From the NCBI GenBank assembly GCA_018398805.1, contig JAGFBZ010002394.1:206001-270000 (forward strand): DNA of 64,000 bases, given 5' to 3'. Every line of letters begins with the position of its first letter. The stretch's first letter is position 1. The notes under the pieces were generated by a model. That model did no database searches. It saw nothing but the letters and a program-made list of their open reading frames with translations, and was not told where the DNA came from. This document shows, piece by piece, positions 10,791 through 24,700 of this stretch. Position numbers and translations under genes: made by a program. This stretch comes from Hirundichthys speculiger. Its lineage: Eukaryota; Chordata; Actinopteri; Beloniformes; Exocoetidae.

Positions 10791-11611
10791 GAAAATATAG
10801 TTACTCTTTCTTTTTACTGAAATGAAATTATTTTCAACTACTTTTATCAGATAAACAATCATGTAAATTTACTCTCTCATCTATTTTAATCAAAAGACAA
10901 TCTCCTATGAAGTGTTGTATTGCCATGAATTAAACATGTTTAACCATTTCCCTTTACTCCAATACAGCTTTTAACCTTAGCAGGCCTTACACAAAGGATA
11001 GAAAACACACCCTGTTGCATTAGTAAGACGACCAACATATTAGCTTAGCTTCATCTCACTTCCATGCAGATTGACTGATGCTGATAGCAGCTACCGCTAA
11101 TCATGACATTTACATACATTAAACTGTCAACGGCACCAAACTTGAGCCAGACGTAACAGGACAACGTGAAAATGAACAAAAACAAATCTTGTGCCTCTTC
11201 TTAGTCAGGTGCTAGTATGTTTCATTTAACTTGGGTATACTTTACTATTTATGTCACACTCTCAGCCTTGCAGAAACACTTTTTTTTAACTGCTGGTAAA
11301 ATCCGAAGCACCGGATATATCTTAAGGTCTGACAATACGGGTTTAAAATAAAAGCACTGAATACGACGGCTGCTTAATATGTAAAAAATAATGACCTGAC
11401 CTTAACTTACGTTCAGAAACTAAACAAATATAAAAACAACAAATGAAGTTATGTGTAAATTGTATTAAAGGTCATTTACAACGTCTCTCATTAGAATATA
11501 GGAACATTTATTAACACAAGTATTAAAGATGAACAAACATCTGGATTAAGATTCTGATGTGTACCAAAGTAGATGACAATTAAACTAACACAAGCAAATA
11601 AGCTTGAAATA
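10791..11611. other. No gene seen
   Basis: AT-rich intergenic DNA with no recognised exon or repeat. Confidence 0.5.
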
Positions 11612-11671
11612 AAATAAAAATTATATATATATATATGTATATATATATAGATATATATATACATATATATA
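11612..11671. repeat. (TA)n microsatellite
   Basis: Alternating TA with occasional G and C interruptions. Confidence 0.9.
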
Positions 11672-11812
11672 GCCCTGCGATGGACTGGCGACCTGTCCAG
11701 GGTGGACCCCTGCCTTTCGCCCGTAGACGGCTGTGATAGGCTCCAGCAGATCCCCGTGACCCTTCAGAGGATGAAACGGGTATAGATAATGGATGGATGT
11801 ATGTATGTATAT
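11672..11812 (+). mobile_element. Retroposon 3' tail, RTE/Rex-like
   Basis: The sequence CCTGCGATGGACTGGCGACC through GATAGGCTCCAGCAGA, ending in GGATGGATGTATG repeats, is a widespread fish retroposon tail. Short GATG-type repeats at the end fit RTE-clade LINEs or SINEs that share such a tail. The family name is an inference. Confidence 0.55.
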
Positions 11813-11852
11813 ATATGTGTCTGAGACAATGTAGATGTGTGACTGTGGGGGG

Positions 11853-11868
11853 GGTTAGGGTTAGGGTT
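11853..11868 (+). repeat. Short telomere-like repeat
   Basis: GGTTAGGGTTAGGG follows a G-rich stretch: about two and a half TTAGGG units away from a chromosome end. Confidence 0.6.
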
Positions 11869-11871
11869 GGG

Positions 11872-12633
11872 GTGCCTTTTCTGCGTGACGGTACTTCCGT
11901 CAGCAGGTCACTCTGTTGATGCGTCGCAGCTGGATGAGACGTGTGGTTGTCCTTGGCAACCAAGAGGGCTTTGTTAGACATGGTGCCAGGGAACGCAGAT
12001 CTTTGGCTGGTACCGTGTTGCTGCACCTCCACACTTAACAGAAGGCAGAGCTTGGTCACTGTAGGCCATTGTTTTGTAGTTCAGATGGTCAGCATGAGAG
12101 CTGTGGTCCTTACAGGTCACCACAGGCAGAGAGAAGCTGTACTTTTGCTGTAGAGGGTCAGAGAGAGTGAGTAAAAAGGGATACGGCTGTATTTATAGTC
12201 TGGCCAGAGGTGCTCCTGGTCAACAGAGACCCCGCTGGTTTCAGCCCAGTGACATGACTTTACACTTGGTTGAAAATTAATTTAGTTTCCAAAGCCTTCT
12301 GGGGGTGAATTTTTTTTTTGTCAGAAACCATGTCATCAGCCTTTGCTGGACCTCAGGCCTTTCTTAGTAATTTTAACACATGGTGGCCCAACTGTGCTAT
12401 AAACTTCCATTTTACTACATAGACAGAATGGTCAAAATGATAAATACACCACTTTCAAGCAAATCAATGTTCCTGTATATGTTAAAAATATAATTACAAG
12501 GTATATGAGCATCAACCAATCATTAATGAAATTAAACTATGATGGAGGGATAAAAATGAACAATAAAGAGTTAAACAACTAATATTTCATCATCATAAAA
12601 ACCCTAGTTAGTTGTGAATGTGAGATGGTCTCC
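11872..12633. other. No gene seen; 3' flank of the SRCR gene
   Basis: This lies just downstream of the stop codon of the minus-strand SRCR gene and may hold its 3' untranslated region. Frames at 11941-12153 and 11580-12059 show no domain. Confidence 0.45.
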
Positions 12634-12723
12634 TCAGAAGGTCTCCTCTGCTTCCTGAGCTCCACAGTCATCATCAACCTGCCCAGTGAGCTTCTTCCTG
12701 CTCAGCTTCTGCCCCCTGGTGGT
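12634..12723 (-). CDS. Cytoplasmic-tail exon of the SRCR gene, with stop
   Basis: On the minus strand CCCTCCAG is the acceptor and the exon reads TTRGQKLSRKKLTGQV, ending DDDCGAQEAEETF and TGA (12636-12634). It has 29 codons plus stop in phase 0, which fits the preceding transmembrane exon. The tail is short, basic at its start and acidic at its end. No tyrosine, hence no ITAM or ITIM, is present, so signalling would need a partner or further isoforms. Confidence 0.6.
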   Translation of the reverse strand, partial: TTRGQKLSRKKLTGQVDDDCGAQEAEETF

Positions 12724-15700
12724 CTGGAGGGACATGACAGCACACAGATCACACTGACTGCACCACTCCTCTCTTCAGATGACTGCTACATCCTCAGCTA
12801 CAAAGATGTGAACATTACCTTACAGTAGTAATACAGGGAGACGACCACCAACAGCAGAGTCAACGGCAGGAAGATCATTCTGATGAGTGGAGCCGTTAAG
12901 TCTGGTGGATCTGATCAAACATAAACACAATCATCACACAACATCCAACAGACTGAGCAGACTGTCAAAGACTCCTTCAAATAAAGTTTGAACAGGTTTT
13001 GACCTTAAAAAGGAGGTTTCAGACCAGTGATTAACAGTTTATTGTGAGCATGTTAGACTTGATGGAGATGTGACTGCTGATGGACATGTTGGTCCATCCA
13101 TCCATCCATGAACTTCCATTTATCAGGATTCAGGCGGTGAAGGCAGCAGCTTAAGCAGAGAGGCCGAGACTTCCCTCTCCCCAGCCACCTTCCCCAGCTG
13201 TTCTTGGAGAACACCGAGTGTTCCCAGACCAGACAGGAGATCTAGAGAGCCACTACGGAGCCACGACATGATATCATCACCTCTCGACCAATGTTGAACC
13301 TCCTTCACTGAACTCAGTATTTCTGTATAAAACCATGTTCTCAAAGGACTCAGGTGATGGTGTTTTCCTTCAAAGTCTGTGCCTCAACATCACCAGTCTG
13401 CCTTCATAAATGTTGTTGTAGTTGGTGTTTGCTGTGATGACATTTCAACGCTGCTACAAACAGGATTTACAGCTTCTGGTTTGAATTAATATCCAAAAAA
13501 TTGTTTAATAAAGATCCAAACACTGTTGTTAAATTCAGTGTAAAACAGCTGTTGTGAATGCAGCTTTATGTAGCACAGGAAAATTCAGGTTCAATTCAAA
13601 AATACTTATTCATCCCAGGGGGAAATTTGATTAACAGGATAGTGTTCAAAAACACCGACCATCAGTTCCAGATGCTGACTGGTTTCTATGAACAGCTACA
13701 AACAGGACTTATACCTGCTATGAAGCAGATTCATAGGCACCAGATATGAAAAATCCAGCAACGTTTCTGAATGATGATGCAAACACAATATTTTATTCAG
13801 TTGAAACTCCTGCTGTGAGAGACACTCCTGCAGCTTCAGAGAGCGTTCAATAACTCCACACTTCCATATGTTGACTGGTATTTCTGAATGCCAGTAAAAA
13901 TCCATAAAATCCAGTCGTTGATACTGAAACATCAACAAAATCTGTTCATGAAGACTTGAACTTAGTTGAGAACAGCCGTTGTGAATCAAATTTTCTGCTG
14001 AATATTGGTGAGCGTTCACAAACACCAACTCCTGATTTTAAAACATTAAATGTCTGTCTTCAGCTGCTGAACAGCAGCAGCTGGTGAATTTAGAGCCCAT
14101 TTTTATTTGATTCATTGTGGTTAACTTATTCTTTACTGCTCACATACATATTTTTAATGATGGAAATCTCTGCATTTTGGTTGGTAAAGTCAAAGCAAGG
14201 CTTTGGGGCCAGTGTAGCACATGATTCCTTGGCTGGCAGATGAACAGCAAGAAACCGGTGCTAAACTTGGCACTTGCGCCAAACTGGAACTGAAACTGCT
14301 TTGACAAAAAGCCCTCGTATCATTCCTCGTGGCCTTTCACTGGTGGGACATGCCTTCAATACGTCTTCAAAGAGAAATCCAGGAGGCATCCTGACCAGAC
14401 GCCTTAACCCCTCTTCAGCAGGAGGAGCTGCATCTCCAGGACTTTCTCACACAGCCGCCCCCAAATGTCTGTCCTGAGGACATTTGAACTCCCAGAGAAA
14501 GCCCATCAGATCTTGTTATTTTCAGAGTCATTGATCTCAGGCAGCTGTATGAGCTGGGTGACAGGCCATACATAGGTCCTGTCCTTAACTTTGACAGCTG
14601 CTGTTCTGATATTCCCATCCACTCCAGGATAAATCTACACCACTTTACCCACTGTCCAGAGAACTCGTGGGAGTTGTGGATCAACAATCAACACAGCCTG
14701 ATCCATAGCAATCTGACCTCCATCAGCCTGCCACTTAGATCTTCCTTGTAGACTTGGTAGATATCGTCGGATGAAGGTTGACCAGAAGTTATCGGCTAAC
14801 ACTTGTCTATGCCTCCATCGTCAAGTCCCCAAGATACATCTGGAGTTGTACAGAGCTTGTGGCAGTGAGGAGTCAAGTTGTCCCATGAGAAGAATATGCG
14901 GCGTAATGGGGTCAGGCTCAGCGGCATCAGTCGAAACATATCCATGGTTTAGCATTTAAAATTCCTTCAACTTCAACAAGAATGGTGTAGAGGACTGGCT
15001 CTGGCACTGACTAATCACAGAGGATGGCTCTGAGTGCTGCATTAACAGAAGGAATTTCCCGCTGCCAGGCCCCGCCGAGATGTGGAGCACTTGGGGGATT
15101 AAACTGGAAGGAAATCTTCTGTTTTGCCAGCTGATCCTGCAACTCAGGTGCCATGGCCTCAAAGGCCTCCCGTAACTCCCTTTCTCCTCCAATGAAGTTG
15201 GTGCCATTATCACACAGGAGTTCAAACGACATACCACGCCTAGTGATAAATGGGTGCAAAGATAGTATCAAGGCATCTGTGTCAAGGCTCTCTAGCAAGT
15301 CAAGATGGATCCACCTGGTTGTTAGGCATTTGTACACGATCTCCCATAGTTTCTCGGTCCTGTGGCCAATCTTCACGAGGAATGGACCGAAACAGTCTAC
15401 TCCTGTGGAGTAGAAAGGCAGCTTGTAGATGCGCAACCTGCAAGGCGGAAGATCTGCTATTTTGGGAACATCAGGCCTGGCGCGCCATTGTTGGCACTCT
15501 CTGCAGTCATGCTGATGCCTCCGTCTGCCTCTTGACCGCACAGGATCCAGTACTGGCGTCGCATCTCCACTAGCACCCGTTTCGGTCCTGGATGAAGAAG
15601 CTTGTGACCAAACTCCTGGATCAGCAGTCTAGTGATTTGGTGCGATGAATCTCAGATGATCGGATGGATAGCATCTGCTTCCAACTCCTCAGCATGCCTT

Positions 15701-18700
15701 AGTCTACCCCCAACATGGAGTAGTCCTGTGGTTTCGTCATATTCAGGTGAGAGTGTAGCCAGACGGCTATCAGCTGAAATGGGTCGACTGGCTTTGAGGG
15801 CCTTTAACTCTCCAGGGATAGAGTCCTGCTGAGTCTGTGCTAACAACAGCCTCTCAACATAGATGTGAATCTCAGCATCTGCAGTCTGACAGTCACTGGC
15901 GGTGGCCGCCCCATGGAGGGAAGTGATGGTAACCTGGATTAGAGCCTTCCTTCACTGACTCGGGTCTGGTAGGTTAGAGTTCAATGCCTCCATTGCAATA
16001 CAGACTAGGGCGGACTTCCTAAGTTCAGCAGAGTCTGGCTCAGCTTCAGCTGCTCTGGGCATGGTCAGCCACTGGTCAGGAGACTGCTGGAGGAAGTCTG
16101 GCCCACTGACCCATTGGTGAGGATGTGTAAGATCAGAGAGCCTCAGGCCTCGTGTTATGTCATCCCCTGGATTTCTCGTGGTGTCCACATATCTGTGCCA
16201 ATGAAGACTTTGTAACGGCATGACTCTGATCTCAGCCACTGAAGCACTGTAGTGGAGTCTGACCAGAGCAACGTCTGCTTAATAGGGATGGTCAGCTCTG
16301 TCTAATTTTCTCGACATGTCTGGAAAAAGAAAGATCAAGACCTTGATGTGCTTCACTCAGACTGTGACTACCAGGGTCCCACCCTGAAGCCAGGCCTGGG
16401 GAAAAGGTTTGGGATTGTCCACCCGCGTCTTGAGGATTGACCACAAGTTCTCCATTGGATTAAGATCCGAGGAGTTTCCTGGCCAAGGGTCCAAAACCTA
16501 ATGTTTTGTTCCCCGAGCCATTTCTTTATGACTTTTGCTTTATGGCAAAGTGCTCCATCATGCTGGTAAAGGCATTCTTCATCACCAAACTGCCCTTGGA
16601 TGGTTGGGAGAAGTTGCTCTCTGAGGACGTTCTGGTACCGTTCTTTATTCATGGCTGTGCTTTTAGGCAAGACTGTGAGAGATCCCACTCCCTTGACCGA
16701 AAAGTAACCCCACACATGAATGGTCTCTGGATGCTTCACTGTTTACATGAGACAGGACTGATGGTGGCGCTCAACTTGTCTCCACCGAACAAGCCTTCTT
16801 CCAGATGCCCCAAACAATCGGAAAGGGGATTCATCAGGGAAAATGACTTTACCCTGGAGCCTGTTTGGCAACAATTGAACCTCTCTCCTTGAAGTTCTTG
16901 ATAAATCGATAGACGGTTGACTGAGGTGCAATCTTACTCGCTGCTATAATCTTCCCTGTTAGGCCCTTTTTGTGCAGTGCAATGATGGCTGCAGGTGTTT
17001 CCTTGCAGGTAATCATGGCTAAAACATGAGGAACAATGGTGTCATGCACCATCTTCCTTTGAAAGTGTCCAGCCACCCAATCATGACAGATTGATCTCCA
17101 GCTTTGTCCTCATCATCACCCACACCTGTGTTCATGTGTGTGACACCTGTGTGTCATTGTATTCATGTTAGCTTGTCCTTTTGTGGCAGGGCTGAAATGC
17201 AGTGGAAATGTGTTTTTGATGACATATTTATTTTCAAGGCAAAGACGGACTTAATTACAGTTACAATTACAATTAATACAGTTGAGCTGATCACTCCTCA
17301 TAACATTCTGGAGTATATGCAAATTGCCATTATGAAAACTAAAAGAGCAGACTTGGTGAAAATATAATATTTGTGTCATTCTCAAAATCTTTTGGCCATG
17401 ACGGTAGTTTATTTTGCCTTATATAAATCAGGTGCTGGAGAAATGAAGTCTGACTTTGATCTTGACTTTGGTTGTTTCAGAGGACTCCTGAAGCTCTGAT
17501 CTGTCGTTATTGATCAAGACTGTTTTCATTGTAGCTGGTTAGTATGTGTCCATCTGGTACATTACTGTCATAATCATCAATGATGTCATGATGACTTTAC
17601 CTGAGCAGGTGATCTTCACTGTGGTTGAAGAAGTTGGTGATTCTGCACAGTCCCTCAGACCAGATCCAGACTGAATACAGTCAGTTCTGATCCTCCACAT
17701 AGATCTGTATGAGGACAACTGGCTCTGTTCTACAGAAACAGCAGAACCACAGTCCAGATGTTCACACACAACAGCTGCTTCCTTCATGGTCCAACCATAG
17801 GCCTCCACTGGTCTCCAGTTACGCAGTTTCACCTCCAGTGTACCTGCACAGGGACTGGCTCCTCCCACCAACTTGAAATCATAATATTCTGAAGACAAAC
17901 CAGAATGTTGGTCAGTGAGAGACAGTTTAATAGTCTACAAAAGAGCCCTACGCAGAGCTAGAACATCTTATTATTCTTCGCTAATAGAAGAGAACAAACA
18001 TAACCCACGTTTTCTGTTCAGCACTGTAGCCAGGCTGACAAAGAGTCACAACTCTGTTGGTCCATGCATTCCTGCTACTCTCAGTAGTGAAGACTTTATG
18101 AGCTTTTTTAGTGGGAAAATAATCAAAATTAGAGATGAGATCGGCCAGGCCCAGCTGTCGGCGGCTGTGAACGTCCCTGCAGCTTTGTTGATTTCTTCCG
18201 TTTCTGATTTGACTGTTTTTCTCCTGTGGGCCTCTCTGAGTTGACCTCAACTATTAGTAAAGCTAAACCATCTACATGTCTGTTGGATCCCATCCCAACT
18301 CGACTGTTCAAGGATGTTATGTCCTCTATTGGTATATCAATTTTGGATCAGATTAACCTATCTCTACAATTAGGATATGTGCCACAGGTTTTTAAAGTTG
18401 CAGTCATTAAACCTTTGCTCAAGAAACCATCCCTTGACCCGGACATCTTGGCAAACTATAGACCAATATCCAACCTTCCATTTATCTCTAAAATTCTGGA
18501 AAAAATAGTTGCTAGCCAGTTAGGAGAACACCTGCATAGAAATGATCTATTTGAGGTCTTTCAGTCAGGGTTCAACTCATCATAGCACAGAAACTGCACT
18601 GATTAGAGTCTCCAACGACCTCCTCATGGCCTCAGACAATGGATTAGTTTCTGTCCTTGTTCTGCTGGACCTCAGTGCTGCTTTTGATACTGTAGATCAC

Positions 18701-21700
18701 GGCCTTTTGCTGCATAGATTGGAGCACACTGTTGGAATTAAAGGGACAGCATTAGGCTGGTTTAAGTCATACCTATCTGACAGGTTCCAGTTCGTCCATG
18801 TTAATGACGTTTCTTCTACACGGACTAGGGTCTGCTATGGCGTCCCACAGGGTTCAGTGCTGGGACCAATCCTTTTCACTTTATACATGTTGCCCTTGGG
18901 AAAAATTATCCAGAGCCATGGCATAAACTTTCATTGCTACGCTGATGATACGCAGCTGTATTTATCTATGAAACCAGAGGAAACAAAACCTTTGGCTAAA
19001 CTTCAAGGGTGTCTTAATGACATTAAGTCCTGGATGTCCTCTAACTTTTTGCTTCTAAACTCGGATAAAACAGAGGTTATTGTCTTTGGTCCCAAACACC
19101 TGAGGAATGGATTGACTGGATTTACGCTGGCTTCCAGCACAGTTGTGAAAAACCTTGGAGTCATTTTTGATCAGGATATGTCATTTAAGCAGCATATTAA
19201 TCAGGTTTGCAAGACTGTCTTTTTTCATCTCTGAAATATTGCCAAGATTAGGAGCATCCTCTCCCTCCCAGGGTGATGCCGAAAAATTAATCCACGCGTT
19301 TGTTAGCTCTAGACTGGATTACTGTAATGCGTTGTTAGCAGGATGTCCGAAAAGCTCGCTAAATAGCCTTCAATTGATCCAGAACGCAGCAGCGAGGGTG
19401 CTGACAGGAATCCGCAAACGAGATCACATCTCTCCCGTGTTAGCCTCCCTCCATTGGCTTCCCGTGAAATTTAGAATTGAGTTTAAAATTCTGCTTCTCG
19501 CATATAAGGCCCTTAATGGCCTAGCTCCGCGCTATTTACAAGACTTGATAGCATGTTATGCTCCTAATAGAGCTCTCCGCTCTCAGAGTGCAGGATTACT
19601 CGTCGTTCCTAGAATATCTAAAAGTAGGTTTGGAGGACGGGCCTTCTGCTACCAGACACCTTTTTTATGGAACCAGCTACCAGTTTGGGTTAAGGAGGCT
19701 GATACTATCTCCATTTTTAAAACTAAATTGAAAACATTTCTGTTCAGTAAAGCCTACAATTAGTCTAATCTATAGTGTGTAGGGGCTAATAGTTATAACT
19801 ATAGTTGTAGTAGTAAGACTTGAGTAGCTCGTCTTAATCACAGCTTCGTCATAGTTATGCTGCTATAGGCCTACGCTACAGGGGGACACCAACATGATCT
19901 GCTGAGTGGTGTCTCCACTGCTCTTCTCCTTTTTCTTCCCTTTCTTCCTTTCTTCCCTTCCCTCCTCCTCCTCCTCCAGCTCATTTATAATTATTTGGGA
20001 GCACCCTGTTACTGAAACTGTGCTCCATTTTCTTTGCTTTCTTTCCTGTGTTTGTTGTGCTGTTTCTGCCCCCTTTTCTTTCTGTGTATTTGCAGGCCAG
20101 AGTTTCCTGGGTTTCATGCTGACTTGCAGTTCCATCCTCTGTCCATCCCGGGGTTCTCCTCCACTTGTGTTTGGGTGCCGACTGGCGTGGTGATCGGCGA
20201 CCTGGTCCTCTGGCCATCTCATCCCAGTGCTGCTGCCTCCATCTGTTTATATTTATATATCGCATCCTTTTGTTTGAAATCCTACCCTTCTCTTTTCTTA
20301 AACCCAAACCCCCTCCTCCCCCCCCTCCTCCCCCTTTTCTCGCACACACCTCACCTACACCCCAACCGCACATTACTGATACTCAAGAGCCTATCATGGC
20401 TCATTACGCTGACCACACGGCCAAGGGCCCTCCATAGCCCGCTTGCATTCACCCTACAACAATTCCACTACATCTTTATTATTATTTTTTACTTTTTCTG
20501 TGCTCTCCTCTCTCTGTCCTACATCTTCTTTCTGTCCTGTCTCCCCTCTTTTCTTTCTCTACCCGGCTGGCCTTCGGCAGGAAGGTCCCCCCATATGAGC
20601 CAGGTCCTGCTCAAGGTTTCTTCCTCTCAAAGTGGAGTTTTTCCTTGCCACTGTTTGGTATAAAGGTTTTTTTTTCTCCCTAAGTGGGAGTTTTTTACCT
20701 GCCATTATCATTGATTGGATTTAATGATATAATCTTAGTTGATGATATTTGCTCGGGGGTCATGCTCTGGGTCTCTGTAAAGCACCTAGAGACAATTGTC
20801 ATTGTAACAGACGCTATATAAATAAAATTGAATTGAATTGAATTGAATTGAAACAGGAATCAGAAATGAAGCAGATCAAAGCTGCAGCTCCTCTTCTACC
20901 TGAGCAGGTGAGTCCAACAGCTCTTCCAGGTGAGCAGGTGTTTCTGACTGAGCCTGAGCTTCTACAGTCCAGGAGAGCAGACTCATCACCTCCACACTGG
21001 AACTCTCTGGTCCACAGTGGAGCCTCCACACGTTTCAGCCTTACCTCACAGGGTAAGGTTAAAAACGAGATAGATCAGTGTCTCCCAAGTTTTGTCTATG
21101 GCTCAGACAGATCGTGCGCCACGGACCACATCCGGGCCCCACATCCCCATTATTCAACAGCTAACTAGTTTGAGAATTGCCCCTTCTTTTCCTATATTCG
21201 TCCGATTAGCCATAGCAACCCTTTCAGTACCAGCCATTTTGGTTTGTTATGATTTGCTTCCTTCCTTTACTCTCTGTCGTCATTTCCTGTCATGCGCTAT
21301 GGGCAAGAATTAAGAAACCGTTCATATTGATGTGATTTCCTATATATAAATGCCTTATATGTTTTTGTGTTTCATGTCTGTGTCTAGATAAATGTTTAAA
21401 ACTTATTGGCGACTCTGCTGATTAATTTCCACGGCCAATCCAACTCGACAAGAACCTACAGAAATAAGTGACTCATTTGCTTTCTGATTTTACCTTTTTT
21501 TAATAAAGAATTCAATTCAATTCAATTCAATTCAATTTTATTTATATAGCGTCTGTTACAATAACAATTGTCTCTAGGCGCTTTACAGAGACCCAGAGCA
21601 TGACCCCCGAGCAAATAGTATCATTAAATCCAATCAATGATAATGGCAGATAAAAAACTCCCACGTAGGGAAAAAAAAACCTTTATACCAAACAGTGGCA

Positions 21701-24700
21701 AGGAAAAACTCCACTTTGAGAGGAAGAAACCTTGAGCAGGACCTGGCTCATATGGGGGGACCTTCCTGCCGAAGGCCAGCCGGGTAGAGAAAGAAAAGAG
21801 GGGAGACAGGACAGAGAGAGGAAGGTAAAGAAGGTGGCACCCAGAAATTATTAAATTAGGTAAATATTAAAAATTACATGAGTCACGCTACACTGAAGAA
21901 ATAAAGACTGACTGATCTTGACTTTGGTTGTTTCAGAGGACTCCTGAAGCTCTGATCTGTCATTATTGATCAAGACAGTCTGTTTTCATTGTAGCTGGTT
22001 AGTATGTGTCCACCTTGTACATTACTGTCATAATCATCAATGATGTCATGATGGCTTTACCTGAACAGGTGATCTTCAGTGTGGTGTCAGAATTTGTTGA
22101 TTCTGCACAGTCCCTCAGACCAGATCCAGACTGAATACAGTCAGCTCTGATCCACCACATAGATCTGTATGAGGACAACTGACTCTGTTCTACAGAAACA
22201 GCAGAACCACAGTCCAGATGTTCACACACAACAGCTGCTTTCTTCATGGCCCAATCAGAGCCCCACACTGGTCTCCAGTCTCCCAGTTTCACCTCCAGTG
22301 TACCTGCACAATGACTGGCTCCTCCCACCAACCTGACAGGATCTTAAGACAAACCAGAATGTTGGTCAGTGAAACAAGAATCTGAAATGAAGCAGATCAA
22401 AGCTGCAGCTCCTCTTCTACCTGAGCAGGTGAGTCCAATAGCTCTTCCAGGTGAGCAGGTGTTTCTGACTGAGCCTGAGCTTCTACAGTCCAGGAGAGCA
22501 GACTCATCACCTCCACACTGGAACTCTCTGGTCCACAGTGGAGCCTCCACTTCTCCATAGAGAGCCCCCTGGAGGACTGAAGGAGGTCCACAGCCCAGCT
22601 CCCTGCAGACCACCTCTGCATCCTGCTGGTCAAAGTCAGCTTCACACACTGAGGACCAGCTCTGGTGATACTGGTGAGACTGGTTAGACTTCACCTCCAG
22701 TCTGCCTGAACACAGAGTGGTCCCATTCACCAACCTGACAGAGTCTGGAGACACAACAGAAGATCAAACTGAGATAAAAGACAGCAGACACACCAGAAGA
22801 ACATGTCATCAAGCTACAATTCAGTGATTCAAACTACACCAACACAGTTCCAACATGAGTTCATCATCAACAACAGAACACATGTTGTAACAGCTCTGAC
22901 TGGAGACATTTCAGCACCACATCTGGATTTAATAAAACCTCAAATCACACAAAGATGATGTGGAAGATCTGAAGAAAAAGAGAACATGATGATTCACAAG
23001 TCTAAACAATATTTCATTCACAAAAAGCAAAGAAAACATGTCAAATGTTGAAATTAAGACATTTAACCATTCCATGATAATTGAGCCCATTTTGAATTTG
23101 ATGGCAGTAAAACATCTCTAAATAGTTTGAACATGGATAACAAAAGACATGTAAAGTCAGCGCTATGTTAAAAGAAACACCTGGAGGAACATCTACAACT
23201 AAGCAGGTTATTGATCAACAGATCAATGACATGATTGTGAATCAAAAACATCATCTCAGAGTCAGAGCCTCTCAGAAGTAAAGATGGACAGATGTTCACC
23301 AACCTGACAAAACTGCATCTATCAATTATAAAAAACAGAAGAATATCTGAGTGTGAAGCTGTGAAGACTTTGACCATCTCAACGTCTACAGTCCATGATA
23401 TCAGCTACAGATTCAGAGAATCTGGAGAAATCTCTGTGTGCTGGAGTCATACTTGAAAATCAGTACTGGATGGTTGAGATCTTCAGGTCCTCAGGCAGCA
23501 CTGCATTAAAACCTCACATGATTGTGGAATGAAATCACTGCATTTAATTATATTCATGAAATGCTACTATGTTTCTGTGTAGATTTGTCTTCATATTTGG
23601 TTTATTCATTTTAGTTTTTACCATTGCTGCTATTTTAAACTGTCCTGTCAGTTTATTTCACATCACATCAGGTGAGTTTTCTTTTCACATTCCTTCTTTC
23701 TGGTGCACCTGTAACAACACTAATTTCCTCCTTGTGATGAGTCAAATGATTGTGATTGTGATGGACTCAGGAAGACTTTCGGAAATCTCTGTCTAAAACC
23801 CAGTTGGTGGTTTCATCCACAGATCCAGGTTCAAGCTTAATCATCTAAAGAGGAAGACATGTGTGAACATGACCCAGAAACACCACCGTCTTCTCTGGAA
23901 AAAAAAACTAATTGAAACTGGACTGAGGTCAAGTGGAAAACTGTCCTCTGGACAGAGACATGATGTCTCCATTATAAAAGTATGTCTTCATAGGAGAAGA
24001 GTCCAGCTGCTGAACTGACCTGCTTGAAGTCAGTTGAGGATTGACCACAAGTTCTCAATGGGATTAAGATCTGGGGAGTTTCCTGGCCAAGGACCCAAAA
24101 TCTTAATGTTTTGTTCCCCGAGCCATTTCTTATTGACTTTTACTTTATGGCGAGGTGCTCCATCATGCTGGAAAAGGCATTCTTCACAACCAAACTGCCC
24201 TTGGATGGTTGGGAGAAGTTGCTCTCTGAGGACGTTCTGGTACCATTCTTTATTCATGGCTGTGCTTTTAGGCGAGATTGTGAGAGATCCCACTCCTTTG
24301 ACCAAAAAGCAACCATGAATGGTCTCTGGATGCTTCACTGTTGGCATGAGACAGGACTGATGGTAGCGCTCACCTCGTCTCCTCCCAACAAGCCTTCTTC
24401 CAAATGCCCCAAACAATCTGAAAGGGGATTCATCAGGGAAAATGACTTTATCCCGGCCCTCAGCTGTCCAGTCCCTGTACCTTCTGCAGAATACCAGAAC
24501 CTATCAGTCTGTCCCTGATGTTGTTACTGGAGAGAAGTGGCTTCTTTGCTGCCCTCCTTGACACCAGGCCTTCCTTCAAAAGTCTTCGCCTCACTGTACG
24601 TGCAGATGCCCTCACACCTGCCTGCTGCCATTCCTGAGCAAGTTCTGCCCTGGTGGCGACCCGATCCCGCAGCTGAAACACCTTCAGGAGACGGTCCTGG

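Noticed and set aside
11853..11868. Telomere end or interstitial telomere site
   Set aside because: Only about two and a half TTAGGG units, too short to mean a former chromosome end.
19863..20663. Long overlapping frames rich in Ser, Phe, Leu and Pro on both strands
   Set aside because: They arise from the pyrimidine-rich 3' untranslated region of the L2 element.
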